DNA of 64,000 bases, from the NCBI GenBank assembly GCA_903859715.1, contig CAIONS010000068.1, positions 124,001 through 188,000 of the forward strand, in the 5' to 3' direction. Positions 34,903 to 44,406 of this stretch are shown here, piece after piece. This stretch comes from an uncultured Opitutia bacterium (GTDB lineage Bacteria; Verrucomicrobiota; Verrucomicrobiia; Opitutales; Opitutaceae). A program made the translations under genes and the position numbers. The notes beneath the pieces are model-generated. The model was given only the letters and a program-made list of their open reading frames with translations. It was not told where the DNA came from and did not search any database. The stretch's first letter is position 1, and each line of letters starts with the position of its first letter.

Positions 34903-36159
34903 TTAGGCCACGTAGGCGGGGAGGACCTTGTCGACGCGCGACTTGTCGAGGCGGGCGAAGGTCGGCACGCCGCTGTCGTGCGGCACGGCGACTTCACCCT
35001 GGATCAGGGGCTGGGCGTAGCGGACGAACTGGAAGTTCATGCTCACGCCGTCCTCGTTGATCCATTCGCGGGGCAGCTTCTTCACGTTGTTCGCGACATC
35101 CGCGAGCGGCGCGAGGCCGGTCTCGCAGGAGTAGGTGTCGTTGTCGCCGCGCACGAGCGTGACGAGCTTGTCGGTCTCGCCGTTGATGGCGGCCTTTACG
35201 GCGGCCTGGCCGACGAGATAGGCCTCGTCAGCATCGACCTTCGACGCGGAGTGGGCGGCGCTGCGCTGCATGAGGCCGGGGACGGAGAGGCGGGCCTTCA
35301 CGCCGGGGAGGTTGGCTTCGACGAGGTTCTTGATGAACTCACCGGCGCCGCCGAGCTGGGCGTGGCCGAAGGCATCGAGCGCGGGATCGGCGGAGACGTA
35401 GTTGCCGTCGGAGTCCGTCAGGCCCTCGGAGACGACAATCTGGCAGAATTTCTCGCGCTTGAGCACGCGGCGGATGTCCTCGAGGCACTTGTCCTGGCTG
35501 AACGGGATCTCGGGGAGATAGATGAGGTGCGGCGGATCGTGCGGCTGGTCGCGGCGTTTCGCGAGCGAGGCGCTGGCGGCGATCCAGCCGGCGCTGCGGC
35601 CCATGACCTCGACAATGGAGACGAGGTCGCCCTGGCCCATCGCCTCGTTGTCGAGGGCGAGCTCACGGACGGTGGTGGCGATGAACTTCGCGGTGCTGCC
35701 GAAACCGGGGCAGTGGTCGGTGGCGGGCAGGTCGTTGTCGACCGTCTTTGGCACGCCGATCACGCGGAGCTCGTAGCCCTGCGCGACGGCATGGGCGGAG
35801 ATCTTGGTGGCGGTGTCCTGGGAGTCATTGCCGCCGATGTAGAAAAAGTAGCGGATGTTGTGCGCCTTGAACACCTCGAGCACGCGGTCGTAATCGGCCT
35901 GCTTCTTGAGTTTGTAGCGGCACGAGCCGAGGGCGGCACCCGGGGTGTGCTTGAGGGCGCGGATCTGCTGCTGGGACTCGGAGGCGAGATCGATCAGGTC
36001 CTCCTGAAGAATGCCGAGGACGCCGTTGAGCGCACCATACACCTCCTCCACACAGTCGTGGTTCAGCGCTTCTGCGATGATGCCCGCGACACTGGCGTTA
36101 ACGACGGCGGTGGGGCCACCGGACTGGCCCACCAAAACATTTCCTGCTAGTTCAGCCAT
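34903..36159 (-). CDS. pfp: Pyrophosphate-dependent 6-phosphofructokinase
   Basis: 418 residues. The nucleotide/PPi site begins VLVGQSGGPTAVVNASV. The signature GGNDS (in YFFYIGGNDSQDTATK) has Asp where ATP enzymes have Gly, and VIGVPKTVDNDLPATDHCPG has the PKT Lys; both mark PPi as phosphoryl donor. MGRSAGWIAA and EGLTDSDGNYV complete the fructose-6-phosphate site. It catalyses the reversible PPi + fructose-6-phosphate step of glycolysis. I chose the ATG at 36159 because the Rossmann-like fold starts there; the frame extends to 36234 without homology. It has a strong terminator. Confidence 0.93.
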   Translation of the reverse strand: MAELAGNVLVGQSGGPTAVVNASVAGIIAEALNHDCVEEVYGALNGVLGILQEDLIDLASESQQQIRALKHTPGAALGSCRYKLKKQADYDRVLEVFKAHNIRYFFYIGGNDSQDTATKISAHAVAQGYELRVIGVPKTVDNDLPATDHCPGFGSTAKFIATTVRELALDNEAMGQGDLVSIVEVMGRSAGWIAASASLAKRRDQPHDPPHLIYLPEIPFSQDKCLEDIRRVLKREKFCQIVVSEGLTDSDGNYVSADPALDAFGHAQLGGAGEFIKNLVEANLPGVKARLSVPGLMQRSAAHSASKVDADEAYLVGQAAVKAAINGETDKLVTLVRGDNDTYSCETGLAPLADVANNVKKLPREWINEDGVSMNFQFVRYAQPLIQGEVAVPHDSGVPTFARLDKSRVDKVLPAYVA

Positions 36160-36343
36160 GACAGTAAGAATAAAGGGTTGGAAACAACGTGAACGGGCAA
36201 GAAAGCGGGTCGCCCCCGGGGGATGCAAACTCAATTTTCGTCATCGGGCCGAAGGCGCTCCGGAATCAGCGCGGAAACGCGGAGGAACGGAAACGCGGAG
36301 GATTCGCCCTACCTTTTGACCGCAGCTCGCAGTCGCGCTAGTC

Positions 36344-37786
36344 CTACAGCAGCCGGCCGGGCCGGTACTCGGCGGCGCCCTTGTGCTTTTTCGCGAGCGG
36401 CTTCACCTCGGCCAGAAAGGCGTCCACTTGGTGCGGTGCGGCGCCGACGAAGCGCGCGTTCTCGGCGAGGATGGCCTGCAGGGCCTTTTTGCCGAGACCG
36501 ATGCGCTTGTCGCCCGCGAGGCGGCCGAGCAGGTCGGCATCGCCGCCGCCCGAGCGCAGCGCTTTCGCGGCGGCGAGGGCGTGTTCCTTGATGGCCTCGT
36601 GCGCGGTTTCGCGGCCGGCGCCGCGCTTCACGGCCTCCATCAGAATCGTGGTGGTGGCGAGGAAGGGCAGGTTGCGCTCGTTTTCCGCGGCAATCGCGGC
36701 CGGGAAGACTTCCATCTGACGCAGCACGGTGAGATAGGTCTCGAGCAGGCCGTCGATGGCGTAGAACGCATCGGGCAGCGCCACGCGGCGCACGACGGAG
36801 CAGGACACATCGCCCTCGTTCCACTGGTGGCCGGCGAGCGCGCCCGTCATCGTGACGTAGCCGCTGAGAATCGTCGAAAAGCCGCAGATGCGCTCGCAGT
36901 TCCGCGCGTTGACCTTGTGCGGCATCGCGGACGAACCGACCTGGCCGTCCTGAAAGCCCTCGGTGAGCAGCCCGGCGCCGGCCATGAGGCGGAGCGTCGT
37001 GGCGAAGCTCGCGGCGGCGGCGGCGAGCTGGTGCAGCGCGGTGACGACCTCAAAGTCGAGCGAGCGCGGATAAACCTGGCCGACGGCGCCGAGCGAGGCG
37101 TGAAAACCGAGGTGTTTCAGCACGCGCGACTCCAGCTGGTCGACCTTGGCGGCGTCACCGCCGAGCAGCGTGAGCTGGTCGAGCTGCGTGCCGACGGCGC
37201 CCTTGAGTCCGCGGACCGGGTAGCGGGCGAGCAATTCGTCGAGCCGCGCAAAGGCCACGAGCAGTTCCTGGCCGAACATGGCGATCCGCTTGCCGAGCGT
37301 GGTCGGCTGGGCGGGCACGTTGTGCGTGCGGCCAGTGATCATCAGGTCGCGGTGCGCCTCGGCCTGGCGCCCGAGCGCGAGGAGCGCGGCGGCGGCCTTG
37401 AAATGGACGACCTTCATCGCGCGGAAGATCTGCAGCTGCTCGACGTTTTCCGTGAGGTCGCGGCTGGTGAGCCCGAGATGGATGAACTGCCGCTTGGCGA
37501 GCTCGGAGAACTCCTCGATGCGCGCCTTCACGTCGTGGAGTGTCACGCGCTCGCGCTTCGCGATGGAGGCGAGGTCGATCTGGTCCTTCACCTTCTCGTA
37601 GTCCCTGATCGCATCGGCGGGGATCGGCACGCCGAGGTCGCGCTGGGCCTTCATCACGGCGATCCAGAAGTCGCGCTCGAGGGCCACGCGCCCGTGCTGC
37701 GACCAGATATCCTTCATCGCCCCCGAGGCGTAGCGCTCGGCGAGGACGTTGAAAATGGGGGAGGCTGGGGTGGTGGGGTCGTTCAC
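36344..37786 (-). CDS. purB: Adenylosuccinate lyase
   Basis: 480 residues. Conserved pieces of the fumarase/aspartase superfamily: NVLAERYASGAMKDIWS at the N terminus, LTSRDLTENVEQLQIF, ITGRTHNVPAQPTTLGKRIA (catalytic His region) and the signature GQVGSSAMPHKVNARNCERI, whose Ser sits in the mobile loop. It acts twice in purine synthesis (SAICAR and adenylosuccinate cleavage). No ATG start is present near the conserved N terminus. A GTG at 37786 fits family length best; a GTG at 37837 is possible. Neither shows a clear Shine-Dalgarno sequence. Confidence 0.92.
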   Translation of the reverse strand: MNDPTTPASPIFNVLAERYASGAMKDIWSQHGRVALERDFWIAVMKAQRDLGVPIPADAIRDYEKVKDQIDLASIAKRERVTLHDVKARIEEFSELAKRQFIHLGLTSRDLTENVEQLQIFRAMKVVHFKAAAALLALGRQAEAHRDLMITGRTHNVPAQPTTLGKRIAMFGQELLVAFARLDELLARYPVRGLKGAVGTQLDQLTLLGGDAAKVDQLESRVLKHLGFHASLGAVGQVYPRSLDFEVVTALHQLAAAAASFATTLRLMAGAGLLTEGFQDGQVGSSAMPHKVNARNCERICGFSTILSGYVTMTGALAGHQWNEGDVSCSVVRRVALPDAFYAIDGLLETYLTVLRQMEVFPAAIAAENERNLPFLATTTILMEAVKRGAGRETAHEAIKEHALAAAKALRSGGGDADLLGRLAGDKRIGLGKKALQAILAENARFVGAAPHQVDAFLAEVKPLAKKHKGAAEYRPGRLL

Positions 37787-37852
37787 GGCAAACCCGGTGA
37801 GTAAGCAGCCGCGCCGGCGGATGCCAATGGCAAACACAGGCTGCAGAATTCA

Positions 37853-37935
37853 ACCGCTAAGAACGCCAAGAGCGCGAAGCGAAAACCACTGATTTGGATC
37901 GGACAGAACCTTTGCGGGCTTAGTGCTCTTCGCGG
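37853..37935. repeat. Imperfect inverted repeat (ccgctaagaacgccaagagc family)
   Basis: Arms at 37853-37878 and 37910-37935 match at about 19 of 26 positions. The word family (aacgccaagagcgcgaag) resembles the accacgaagcgcacgaag type. It lies between purB and ppnP. Confidence 0.55.
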
Positions 37936-37948
37936 CGAATTTTCTGGG

Positions 37949-38275
37949 TCAGAGAAACGAACAGATATACTCGCAGAGGCCCTTGCTCACCTCGATCGTG
38001 AACCCGGAGTTGCCCGGCACGTCGAAATGCTGGCTGGCGACGTACTCCTCGGCCTCGGATTCTCCGTCGAGCGTTACCAGGCAGTCGCCGGCGACGATTT
38101 CCATGCGCTCCGGGACGCCGGTCTTGAAATGGAACGAGCCGGGATAGATGAGCCCGAGGGTCTTTTTTGTCCCGTCGGCGAACAGCACGGTGTGGCTGAC
38201 GACCTTGCCGTCGAAATAGACGTTGGCCTTGGTCGTGACGGTGACGGCGGAAAATTCGGTGGGCAGCGAGGACAT
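37949..38275 (-). CDS. ppnP: Pyrimidine/purine nucleoside phosphorylase (DUF1255)
   Basis: 108 residues, a one-domain cupin. It has the family's signature VTTKANVYFDGKVVSHTVLF, then TKKTLGLIYPGSFHF, PERMEIVAGDCLVTL and FDVPGNSGFTIEVS. PpnP phosphorolyses several nucleosides to base plus ribose-1-phosphate. The length is normal. The start ATG at 38275 is directly before the family's first strand. Confidence 0.9.
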   Translation of the reverse strand: MSSLPTEFSAVTVTTKANVYFDGKVVSHTVLFADGTKKTLGLIYPGSFHFKTGVPERMEIVAGDCLVTLDGESEAEEYVASQHFDVPGNSGFTIEVSKGLCEYICSFL

Positions 38276-38339
38276 GGTCGCGATGCAAAGTGGCCGAGGC
38301 GTTCACGGCAAGCAGGCAGTGACAAACCCACGATCTGTT

Positions 38340-38430
38340 TCACCACGAAGCGCACAAAGACCACGAAGGTCGGAACGGAAGCCTGATCTGAAGAGGTTTT
38401 CCTTCGTGATCTTCGTGCGCTTTGTGGTGA
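38340..38430. repeat. Inverted repeat (caccacgaagcgcacaaag family)
   Basis: Arms at 38340-38369 and 38401-38430 pair at 27 of 30 positions. The arm is a three-fold repeat of a word like ccacgaag/gcacaaag/ccacgaag. It ends 12 bases before the methyltransferase start. Related elements: 45421, 46631, 50605. Confidence 0.9.
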
Positions 38431-38442
38431 ATCTTCCGAGCC

Positions 38443-39126
38443 ATGGCTCATTCCGTTGCCGACCACCTGCAGGTTAAGATCGCCGACTACGACCGGTTCA
38501 TTCGCACGGTCATTCCCGGCTATGACGCGATGCGTGCGGTGCAGCTCCGGCTCCTCGGGCACTGCCTGCCGGCCCGCGGCCGGGTGCTCGATCTCGGCGG
38601 TGGCACGGGGGCGCTGGCGGCGGCGGTTGCGGAGAAATTTCCCGAGGTGAGCGTCGAGATCTGGGACACGGATCCCGCGATGCTGGCCGTGGCGCGCGAG
38701 CGTTGTGCCCGCTTTGGCGATCGCGTGACCATGGTCGCGCGTTCGTTTGCCGAGCCGTTGCCGCCGTGCGATGCGGTCGTGGCCTGCATCGCGCTGCACC
38801 ATGTGAAAGACATGGCGGCGAAAGAAAGGATTTATGCGAATATACACCGCGCACTGCGCCCGGACGGGCTGCTGGCCAATGCCGACGCCATCATGAGCAC
38901 CATACCGTGGGTGTGGGCGGCGACTTTCCAGGCATGGTCCGATTTCATCGTCGCGCAGGGCTTCACCCGGGAGCAGGCGGATAAGTATTTCGCCGAATGG
39001 GCGAAGGAGGATTATTATCCGCCGCTTGCGACGGAGCTCGGGTTGCTGAGAGACGCGGGGTTCGCCGAGCCGGAGTGCTTCTGGCTGACAGCGCCCTTCA
39101 GTGTGTTCGGCTCAATTAAGCAATAG
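38443..39126 (+). CDS. Class I SAM-dependent methyltransferase
   Basis: 227 residues. The SAM-binding motif I is GRVLDLGGGTGALAAAVAEK, motif II VEIWDTDPAMLAVARERC, and the region after motif III is AVVACIALHHVKDMAAKERI. The fold is that of small-molecule methyltransferases (UbiE/tellurite-like group). The substrate cannot be told. It starts with an ATG at 38443, only 12 bases after a hairpin arm, so the ribosome site overlaps the repeat. It is followed by another inverted repeat and convergent holA. Confidence 0.85.
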   Translation: MAHSVADHLQVKIADYDRFIRTVIPGYDAMRAVQLRLLGHCLPARGRVLDLGGGTGALAAAVAEKFPEVSVEIWDTDPAMLAVARERCARFGDRVTMVARSFAEPLPPCDAVVACIALHHVKDMAAKERIYANIHRALRPDGLLANADAIMSTIPWVWAATFQAWSDFIVAQGFTREQADKYFAEWAKEDYYPPLATELGLLRDAGFAEPECFWLTAPFSVFGSIKQ

Positions 39127-39140
39127 AAGCTGGGGCCGTC

Positions 39141-39212
39141 CGTAGCAGCCGACGTGAGGAGGCTGGTTATGCGGTAAGCCTCAATCCCAGCCTCCTCACG
39201 TCGGCTGCTACG
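39141..39212. repeat. Perfect 26-bp inverted repeat, gtagcagccgacgtgaggag family
   Basis: Arms at 39141-39166 and 39187-39212 are perfectly complementary, spacer 20. The arm is the same sequence as at 13087-13153, 26 kb away. It sits between convergent genes. Confidence 0.95.
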
Positions 39213-39238
39213 AATTTGAGTCACCGGCCAACGGCCGG

Positions 39239-40333
39239 TCATCCCGCCAGGCAGCGCACGGTCATCTCGCGGAGGACTTCCTCCTGCTCGTGCGGGCGGC
39301 GGATGATTTCCTCGAAGGCGCCGATCAGCTCCTGCTGGTTGTCGATCAGCCGGCGCAGCGAAGGCAGCTTGGCGCTGCCGGCGAGCTTGCCGAGGTACCA
39401 GGGGTTTTGCGTGAAGAGGTTGTACGAACTCTTTTCCGTCGCGCCAGTGAACTTGCCCGCGTGCGCCGCCTGAGCCTTGGGAAATCCGTCCAACCCGCGC
39501 GGCCCGATGCGGACGTCGCCGGCGTCGACGAGGGCGCGGACCTGCAGCAGGATGCGGTTGCGGTTCTGCAGCGCGGAGATGACCGGCCGCGCATCGCCGC
39601 CGGCGAAGAAATGCCGCTGCAGCGCAGCGAGCGTCCATTTCAGGTCGCCGCTGAAAAACGATTCCGCGGCCTCGAAGAAATCGCCCTCGGCGACATTCGG
39701 CGTGAGCTCGGCGACGTGCGTGTCCTCGATCGTCTCGCCCTCGCCGACGTAGGTGGCGAGCTTGCGGACCTCCTCGACGAGCAGACGGGTGTTGGCGCCG
39801 ATCTTGGCGAGCAGCAGGCGGGCGGCATCGGGCGAGAGCGAGGCGCCGACGGCCTTGGCCTCGGCGAGGATCACGCCCTCCAGCGCGGCGCCATCGCCGT
39901 CGTCGCCCCCGACGAGGGCGAAGTCGGCGGTTTTCTCGCACCATTTCGGAAACGACCGGCGGCGGTCCACCGGCGCGGCGGTGAGGAGCACGGCGGTGTC
40001 GTCAGGGTTCACGCCCTCGAGGATCTGCTGCAGGTCCTCGACGAGCTTGAGCGTGCTCTCGGCACGGCCGGTGACGGTGTCGGCGAGGAAATTCACGTCC
40101 TTCAGCCAGATCACGCGCCTGCCGCCGAACATCGAGACGGTCTGCACGCTCTCGCGAAACCGATTCACGGCCGCCTCGACCTCGCCGACATTGCCGGCGA
40201 AGCCGCTGAGGACCTCGCGGGAAAACTCATCCGGGATCTCGGCGGCGAGCGCGTCAAACCGCGCCTGGCCCAGCCGGCCGACCAGAAAGTCGTCGGACCC
40301 GCAGATGAACGTGAAGTTTTTCGCCGCCGGCAT
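39239..40333 (-). CDS. holA: DNA polymerase III subunit delta
   Basis: 364 residues. The N terminus has the delta-type mini-ATPase fold without Walker A (KNFTFICGSDDFLVGRLGQA, REVLSGFAGNVGEVEAAVN, VSMFGGRRVIWLKDVNFL). The middle has LLLAKIGANTRLLVEEVRKL, the conserved region 2 of HolA, followed by the C-terminal helical domain (FSGDLKWTLAALQRHFFAGG). It loads the beta clamp as part of the clamp loader. The ATG at 40333 is chosen. It is divergent from arnT, with 115 bases between starts. Confidence 0.85.
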   Translation of the reverse strand: MPAAKNFTFICGSDDFLVGRLGQARFDALAAEIPDEFSREVLSGFAGNVGEVEAAVNRFRESVQTVSMFGGRRVIWLKDVNFLADTVTGRAESTLKLVEDLQQILEGVNPDDTAVLLTAAPVDRRRSFPKWCEKTADFALVGGDDGDGAALEGVILAEAKAVGASLSPDAARLLLAKIGANTRLLVEEVRKLATYVGEGETIEDTHVAELTPNVAEGDFFEAAESFFSGDLKWTLAALQRHFFAGGDARPVISALQNRNRILLQVRALVDAGDVRIGPRGLDGFPKAQAAHAGKFTGATEKSSYNLFTQNPWYLGKLAGSAKLPSLRRLIDNQQELIGAFEEIIRRPHEQEEVLREMTVRCLAG

Positions 40334-40448
40334 GTCGCCGGTGATATGGCCGGGAACTGCGGACGGGCGCACGAAAAAAATCTCCGGGACGGCGCTGGTT
40401 TTCGGCGTGCACCGGCAATCCGGGCCGGCAGGATGCCTGCGCCACTCC

Positions 40449-42152
40449 ATGCCCAGCCTCGAATCTCCTGAAACCCCGGCAACCGCCGCGTTCCCCTGGC
40501 GACGCGACCTGCTCTGGCTGGCACTCATCTTCGGCCTGCTTTTTGGCTTCCGGCTTGGCAGCTATCCGCTCGGCAATCCCGATGAAGGGCGCTACGCGGA
40601 GATTCCGCGCGAGATGGTGGCGAGTGGCGATTGGGTGACACCGCGGCTCAACGGCGTGAATTATTTCGAAAAGCCGCCGCTGATGTACTGGGCGACGGCG
40701 GTGGCGCTGAAGGTCGCCGGCCCCAGCGAATGGTCCATGCGTGCGATGCCGGTTCTGTTTGCGCTGGGCGGACTGCTGCTGACGTACGCGGCGGCGCGCC
40801 GGTTGTATGGTCGCGACGCGGGGCTGGCGTCGGCGGCGGTGCTCGGCACCTCGCTGCTCTATTTCACGATCGCGCACATCATCCTGCTGGACATGGCGGT
40901 GTCGGTGCTGATGAGCGCGACGCTGTTCTGCTTCATCCTCGGCGTGAACGAACCGCCCGGCACCCGGCGGCGCTGGCTGTTTTACGGGCTCTACGCCAGT
41001 GCGGCGCTGGCCACGCTGACCAAGGGGTTGATCGGCGTGCTCGTGACGGGCGCGGTGATGTTCCTGTGGCTGTTGATCTTCAACCAGTGGAAACGCCTGC
41101 GTCCGCTGCACCTGCCGACCGGCTTGCTGCTCTTTCTCGCGATCGCGGCGCCGTGGCATATACTGGCGGCGCAACACAACGAGACATGGGCCCACCGGTA
41201 TTTCATCTTTGAGCACTGGCAGCGGTTCACGACGCCGGCGGCGTCACGGCCGGGACCGTGGTATTACTACATCGGCATCATTCTGGCCGGCCTGATCCCG
41301 TGGGTCGGGTTTCTGGGGCCGGCGGTGCGCGACGGGGTGCGCGGAGGCTGGGCGGCGCGGGGGAAGAATGCCAACGCCTGGTTCCTGCTGACGTGGGTGG
41401 GGTTCATCTTCCTGTTTTTCACCAAGTCCCACTCCAAGCTCCCGCCGTACATCCTGCCGGTGTTTCCGGCGCTGGCGGTCCTGATCGGCGCGTGGCTCGC
41501 GAAAATCAACCGCGCGGGCGAGGCGGCGCGGCTGCGGTTCGGGTTGGGCGTATTTTCCTTTGTCTGCGGGCTGCTGGCGGTCGCGCTGGCCATGGTGGTC
41601 CTGCGGCCGGCGCTCGTGCGGATGGACGCGTCGCAGGCGCTCGCCCTGCGGCCGTATGCCTTCACCATGGCGGGCGTGCTGCTGCTCGGCGGCATCTTCA
41701 CTCCCTGGCTCGCTAAAATCCGGGGCGTAAGCGTGGCGGTGACGGGTATCATGATGACGATGATCTGGTTTTTTGCGGTGCTGCAGTTTGCGGCGCCCTA
41801 CATCTCCAAGGTCGGGACGAAGGAACTCGCGCTGCAGGTGAAGGCGGCGGTGAAGCCGGGCGACCGGGTGATGCACTACCACGAGTTTTTCCATGATTTC
41901 ACCTTCTACGCGGGGCGCGTGGTGGACTTGGTCGACTTCAAGGGCGAACTCGAGCTGGAAGAGGATGCGGCGGCGCGGGCGAGCGGCCGGTTCATCAGCG
42001 AGGCGGACTTCCGCCGCCAGTGGAACGGGCCCGGGCGCATCTGGGTGGTGGCGCGCAAACGGGATGTGAAGGAACTTTTTGCCGATCCCTCTTTCCGTTA
42101 TCATTTGCTCGGCCAGACCGAGGACCATTACCTTTTCAGCAACCAGCCCTGA
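40449..42152 (+). CDS. arnT: Undecaprenyl-phosphate L-Ara4N lipid A transferase-like (ArnT/PMT family)
   Basis: 567 residues, GT-C fold with 12-13 helices. The first periplasmic loop is YPLGNPDEGRYAEIPREMVA with the catalytic Asp-Glu pair, then NYFEKPPLMYWATAVALKV, as in ArnT. SKLPPYILPVFPALAVLIG is typical of the family. The C-terminal 130 residues are periplasmic. It should transfer L-Ara4N from undecaprenyl phosphate to lipid A. It is the first gene of the run; arnB starts one base after its stop. The ATG at 40449 is chosen. ArnT-like proteins also move other sugars, but the neighbours support this assignment. Confidence 0.88.
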   Translation: MPSLESPETPATAAFPWRRDLLWLALIFGLLFGFRLGSYPLGNPDEGRYAEIPREMVASGDWVTPRLNGVNYFEKPPLMYWATAVALKVAGPSEWSMRAMPVLFALGGLLLTYAAARRLYGRDAGLASAAVLGTSLLYFTIAHIILLDMAVSVLMSATLFCFILGVNEPPGTRRRWLFYGLYASAALATLTKGLIGVLVTGAVMFLWLLIFNQWKRLRPLHLPTGLLLFLAIAAPWHILAAQHNETWAHRYFIFEHWQRFTTPAASRPGPWYYYIGIILAGLIPWVGFLGPAVRDGVRGGWAARGKNANAWFLLTWVGFIFLFFTKSHSKLPPYILPVFPALAVLIGAWLAKINRAGEAARLRFGLGVFSFVCGLLAVALAMVVLRPALVRMDASQALALRPYAFTMAGVLLLGGIFTPWLAKIRGVSVAVTGIMMTMIWFFAVLQFAAPYISKVGTKELALQVKAAVKPGDRVMHYHEFFHDFTFYAGRVVDLVDFKGELELEEDAAARASGRFISEADFRRQWNGPGRIWVVARKRDVKELFADPSFRYHLLGQTEDHYLFSNQP

Positions 42153-42153
42153 C

Positions 42154-43338
42154 ATGTCCGCCCCTGTTTCCGCTCTCACGCCCGCTCCGGCCAAAGTCGC
42201 CCTGCCGTTCCTGCCGATGACGCGTCCGTTCGTTGACGAGGCCACCATCGCCGGCGTGGCCGAGGTGCTGCGCTCCGGCCAGCTGACCACCGGTCCGCAG
42301 GCCCGGGCCTTGGAAGCGAAACTGTCCGAGTATTGCGGTGGCCGGCCGGTACGCGTTTTCAATTCCGGCACCTGCACGATGGAGATCGCGCTGCGCATCG
42401 CCGGGATCGGCCCGGGGCATGAGGTCATCACGACGCCGCTCTCCTGGGTTGCGACGAGCAACATCGTCCTCGAGGTCGGTGCGAAGCCCGTGTTCGTCGA
42501 TGTCGATCCGGTCACGCGCAACATCGATCTGGACCGCATCGAGGCCGCCATCACGCCCGCGACCCGCGCCATCATCCCGGTGGACCTCAGCGGCCTGCCG
42601 GTGGACCGCGACCGGCTCTATGCCATCGCGAAGAAACATAAACTCCGCGTCGTTGAGGACGCTGCGCAGTCCTTCGGTAGTTCCTGGAAGGGAAAGCACA
42701 TCGGGACGTTCGGCGATTTCGTTTCGTTCAGTTTTCATCCCAACAAGAACATCACGACGATCGAGGGCGGCGCGCTGGTGATGAACGACGACCGGGAAGC
42801 GAAGCTGGCCGAGCAATACCGCCTGCAGGGCGTGGTGCGCACCGGCTTCGACGGCATGGAAGTCGAGGTGGTCGGCGGTAAGTACAATCTCACCGATGTC
42901 GCCGCGCGGGTGGGGCTGGGCCAGTTGCCGCATTTGGAGGCGTTCAACGCCAAGCGCCGCGAGCTGGCACGCATCTATTTCGAGCTGCTCGACACGCCAT
43001 CGGTCCGCGCGCTGGGCCTGCAGCTGCCGGTCGCGGATTTTACCCAGACCAACTGGCACATGTTCCAGGTCGTGCTCCCCGAAGAGAGGCTGACGATCAA
43101 GCGCGCGGAAGTCATGGCCCAGCTGCACGCGGCCGGAATCGGCACGGGCATCCACTACCCGGCGATGCACCTGTTCAAACTCTACCGCGGCCTGGGCTGG
43201 AAGGACGGAGACTTTCCCTTCGCCGAGTACACCGGCCGCAACACCCTGACGATCCCGCTCTTCCCGGCGATGACCCGCGCCGATGTAGTGCGCGTCGTCG
43301 AAACATTGACCGGAATTTTGAAGGCGCATCAGAAGTAA
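42154..43338 (+). CDS. arnB: UDP-4-amino-4-deoxy-L-arabinose aminotransferase (DegT/DnrJ/EryC1/StrS family)
   Basis: 394 residues. The PLP enzyme core has FNSGTCTMEIALRIAGIGPG, TPLSWVATSNIVLEVGAKP, RVVEDAAQSFGSSWKGKH and FSFHPNKNITTIEGGALV, where the Lys of PNKN binds PLP. It matches ArnB, which converts UDP-4-keto-arabinose to UDP-L-Ara4N. The ATG lies one base after the arnT stop, so the two are coupled. A hairpin repeat follows before arnC. Confidence 0.9.
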   Translation: MSAPVSALTPAPAKVALPFLPMTRPFVDEATIAGVAEVLRSGQLTTGPQARALEAKLSEYCGGRPVRVFNSGTCTMEIALRIAGIGPGHEVITTPLSWVATSNIVLEVGAKPVFVDVDPVTRNIDLDRIEAAITPATRAIIPVDLSGLPVDRDRLYAIAKKHKLRVVEDAAQSFGSSWKGKHIGTFGDFVSFSFHPNKNITTIEGGALVMNDDREAKLAEQYRLQGVVRTGFDGMEVEVVGGKYNLTDVAARVGLGQLPHLEAFNAKRRELARIYFELLDTPSVRALGLQLPVADFTQTNWHMFQVVLPEERLTIKRAEVMAQLHAAGIGTGIHYPAMHLFKLYRGLGWKDGDFPFAEYTGRNTLTIPLFPAMTRADVVRVVETLTGILKAHQK

Positions 43339-43350
43339 TTTATGAGAATC

Positions 43351-43411
43351 TGGAACTCAGGAACGCTGGAAAAGAGGATCGAGATTCCGTTCCATAAGTT
43401 CCTGAGTTCCA
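43351..43411. repeat. Inverted repeat between arnB and arnC (tggaactcaggaac family)
   Basis: Perfect 14-base arms, tggaactcaggaac (43351-43364) and gttcctgagttcca (43398-43411). The same family occurs at 44407-44489 in the next junction. Confidence 0.85.
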
Positions 43412-43452
43412 CATTTCCTCGGTTTGGTCTTTAAGTCTTTTCTACAGCTTCC

Positions 43453-44403
43453 GTGTCCACGACTCCCTCCAGCCTCCCGCTCTCGATCGTCATTCCCGTC
43501 TACAACGAGGAACTGAACCTGCCCACGCTCTTTGCCCGGCTCTATCCGGTGCTCGACGCGCTGGGGCGCCGCTACGAGGTCATCTTCACCAACGACGGCT
43601 CGCACGACCGCTCGATCGAGCTGTTGAAGGCGCAGTATGCTGCGCGGCCGGACGTGACGCGGGTCATCGATTTCAACGCCAACTACGGCCAGCACATGGC
43701 CATCATGGCGGCGTTTGAGCGCGTGCGGGGCGACGTCATCATCACGCTCGACGCCGACCTGCAGAATCCGCCCGAGGAAATCCCAAAGTTGCTGGAGAAA
43801 ATCGCCGCCGGCCATGACTACGTGGGCGGCTACCGGCTCAACCGGCAGGATTCGTTCTTCCGCACGTATGCGTCGAAGGTCATCAACTTCGTCCGCGAGA
43901 AAACCACCAGTATCGAGATGACCGACCAGGGCTGCATGCTGCGCGCGTATTCGCGGCAGGTGATCGACGCCATTGTGCGGAGCGGGGCGATCAACACGTT
44001 CATTCCCGCGCTGGCCTACAGTTTTGCGAGCAATCCGGCCGAAGTGGGGGTGAAGCACGAGGAGCGGCACGCGGGCGTGTCGAACTACTCGTTCTACATG
44101 CTGATCCGGCTGAACTTCGACCTGATCACGGGCTTCTCGCTGGCACCGCTGCAATATTTCACGATGTTCGCCGGCCTGTGCTCGGCGGGGAGCTTCGTGC
44201 TCGTGCTGGTGCTGGCTTACATGCGCATTTTCCTGCACGACGACACGAACGGCGTCTTCACGCTCTTCGGCATCCTGTTCTTCCTGCTCAGCGTGGCGAT
44301 GGTCGGCATCGGCCTGATCGGCGAATACGTCGGCCGCACCTACCAGGTGGTCCGGGCGCGCCAGCGCTACTTCGTGAAGGAGATCCTGGAGGCCAAGGAG
44401 TAG
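43453..44403 (+). CDS. arnC: Undecaprenyl-phosphate 4-deoxy-4-formamido-L-arabinose transferase
   Basis: 316 residues. A GT2 domain (LSIVIPVYNEELNLPTLFAR, FTNDGSHDRSIELL, ITLDADLQNPPEEIPKLLEK) precedes two C-terminal membrane helices (residues about 236-305). The DADLQNPPEE motif is typical of ArnC/DPM-type transferases. It attaches formyl-L-Ara4N to undecaprenyl phosphate on the cytoplasmic face. The start is a GTG at 43453; no ATG is near. The upstream gap holds a hairpin. Confidence 0.9.
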   Translation: MSTTPSSLPLSIVIPVYNEELNLPTLFARLYPVLDALGRRYEVIFTNDGSHDRSIELLKAQYAARPDVTRVIDFNANYGQHMAIMAAFERVRGDVIITLDADLQNPPEEIPKLLEKIAAGHDYVGGYRLNRQDSFFRTYASKVINFVREKTTSIEMTDQGCMLRAYSRQVIDAIVRSGAINTFIPALAYSFASNPAEVGVKHEERHAGVSNYSFYMLIRLNFDLITGFSLAPLQYFTMFAGLCSAGSFVLVLVLAYMRIFLHDDTNGVFTLFGILFFLLSVAMVGIGLIGEYVGRTYQVVRARQRYFVKEILEAKE

Positions 44404-44406
44404 AAC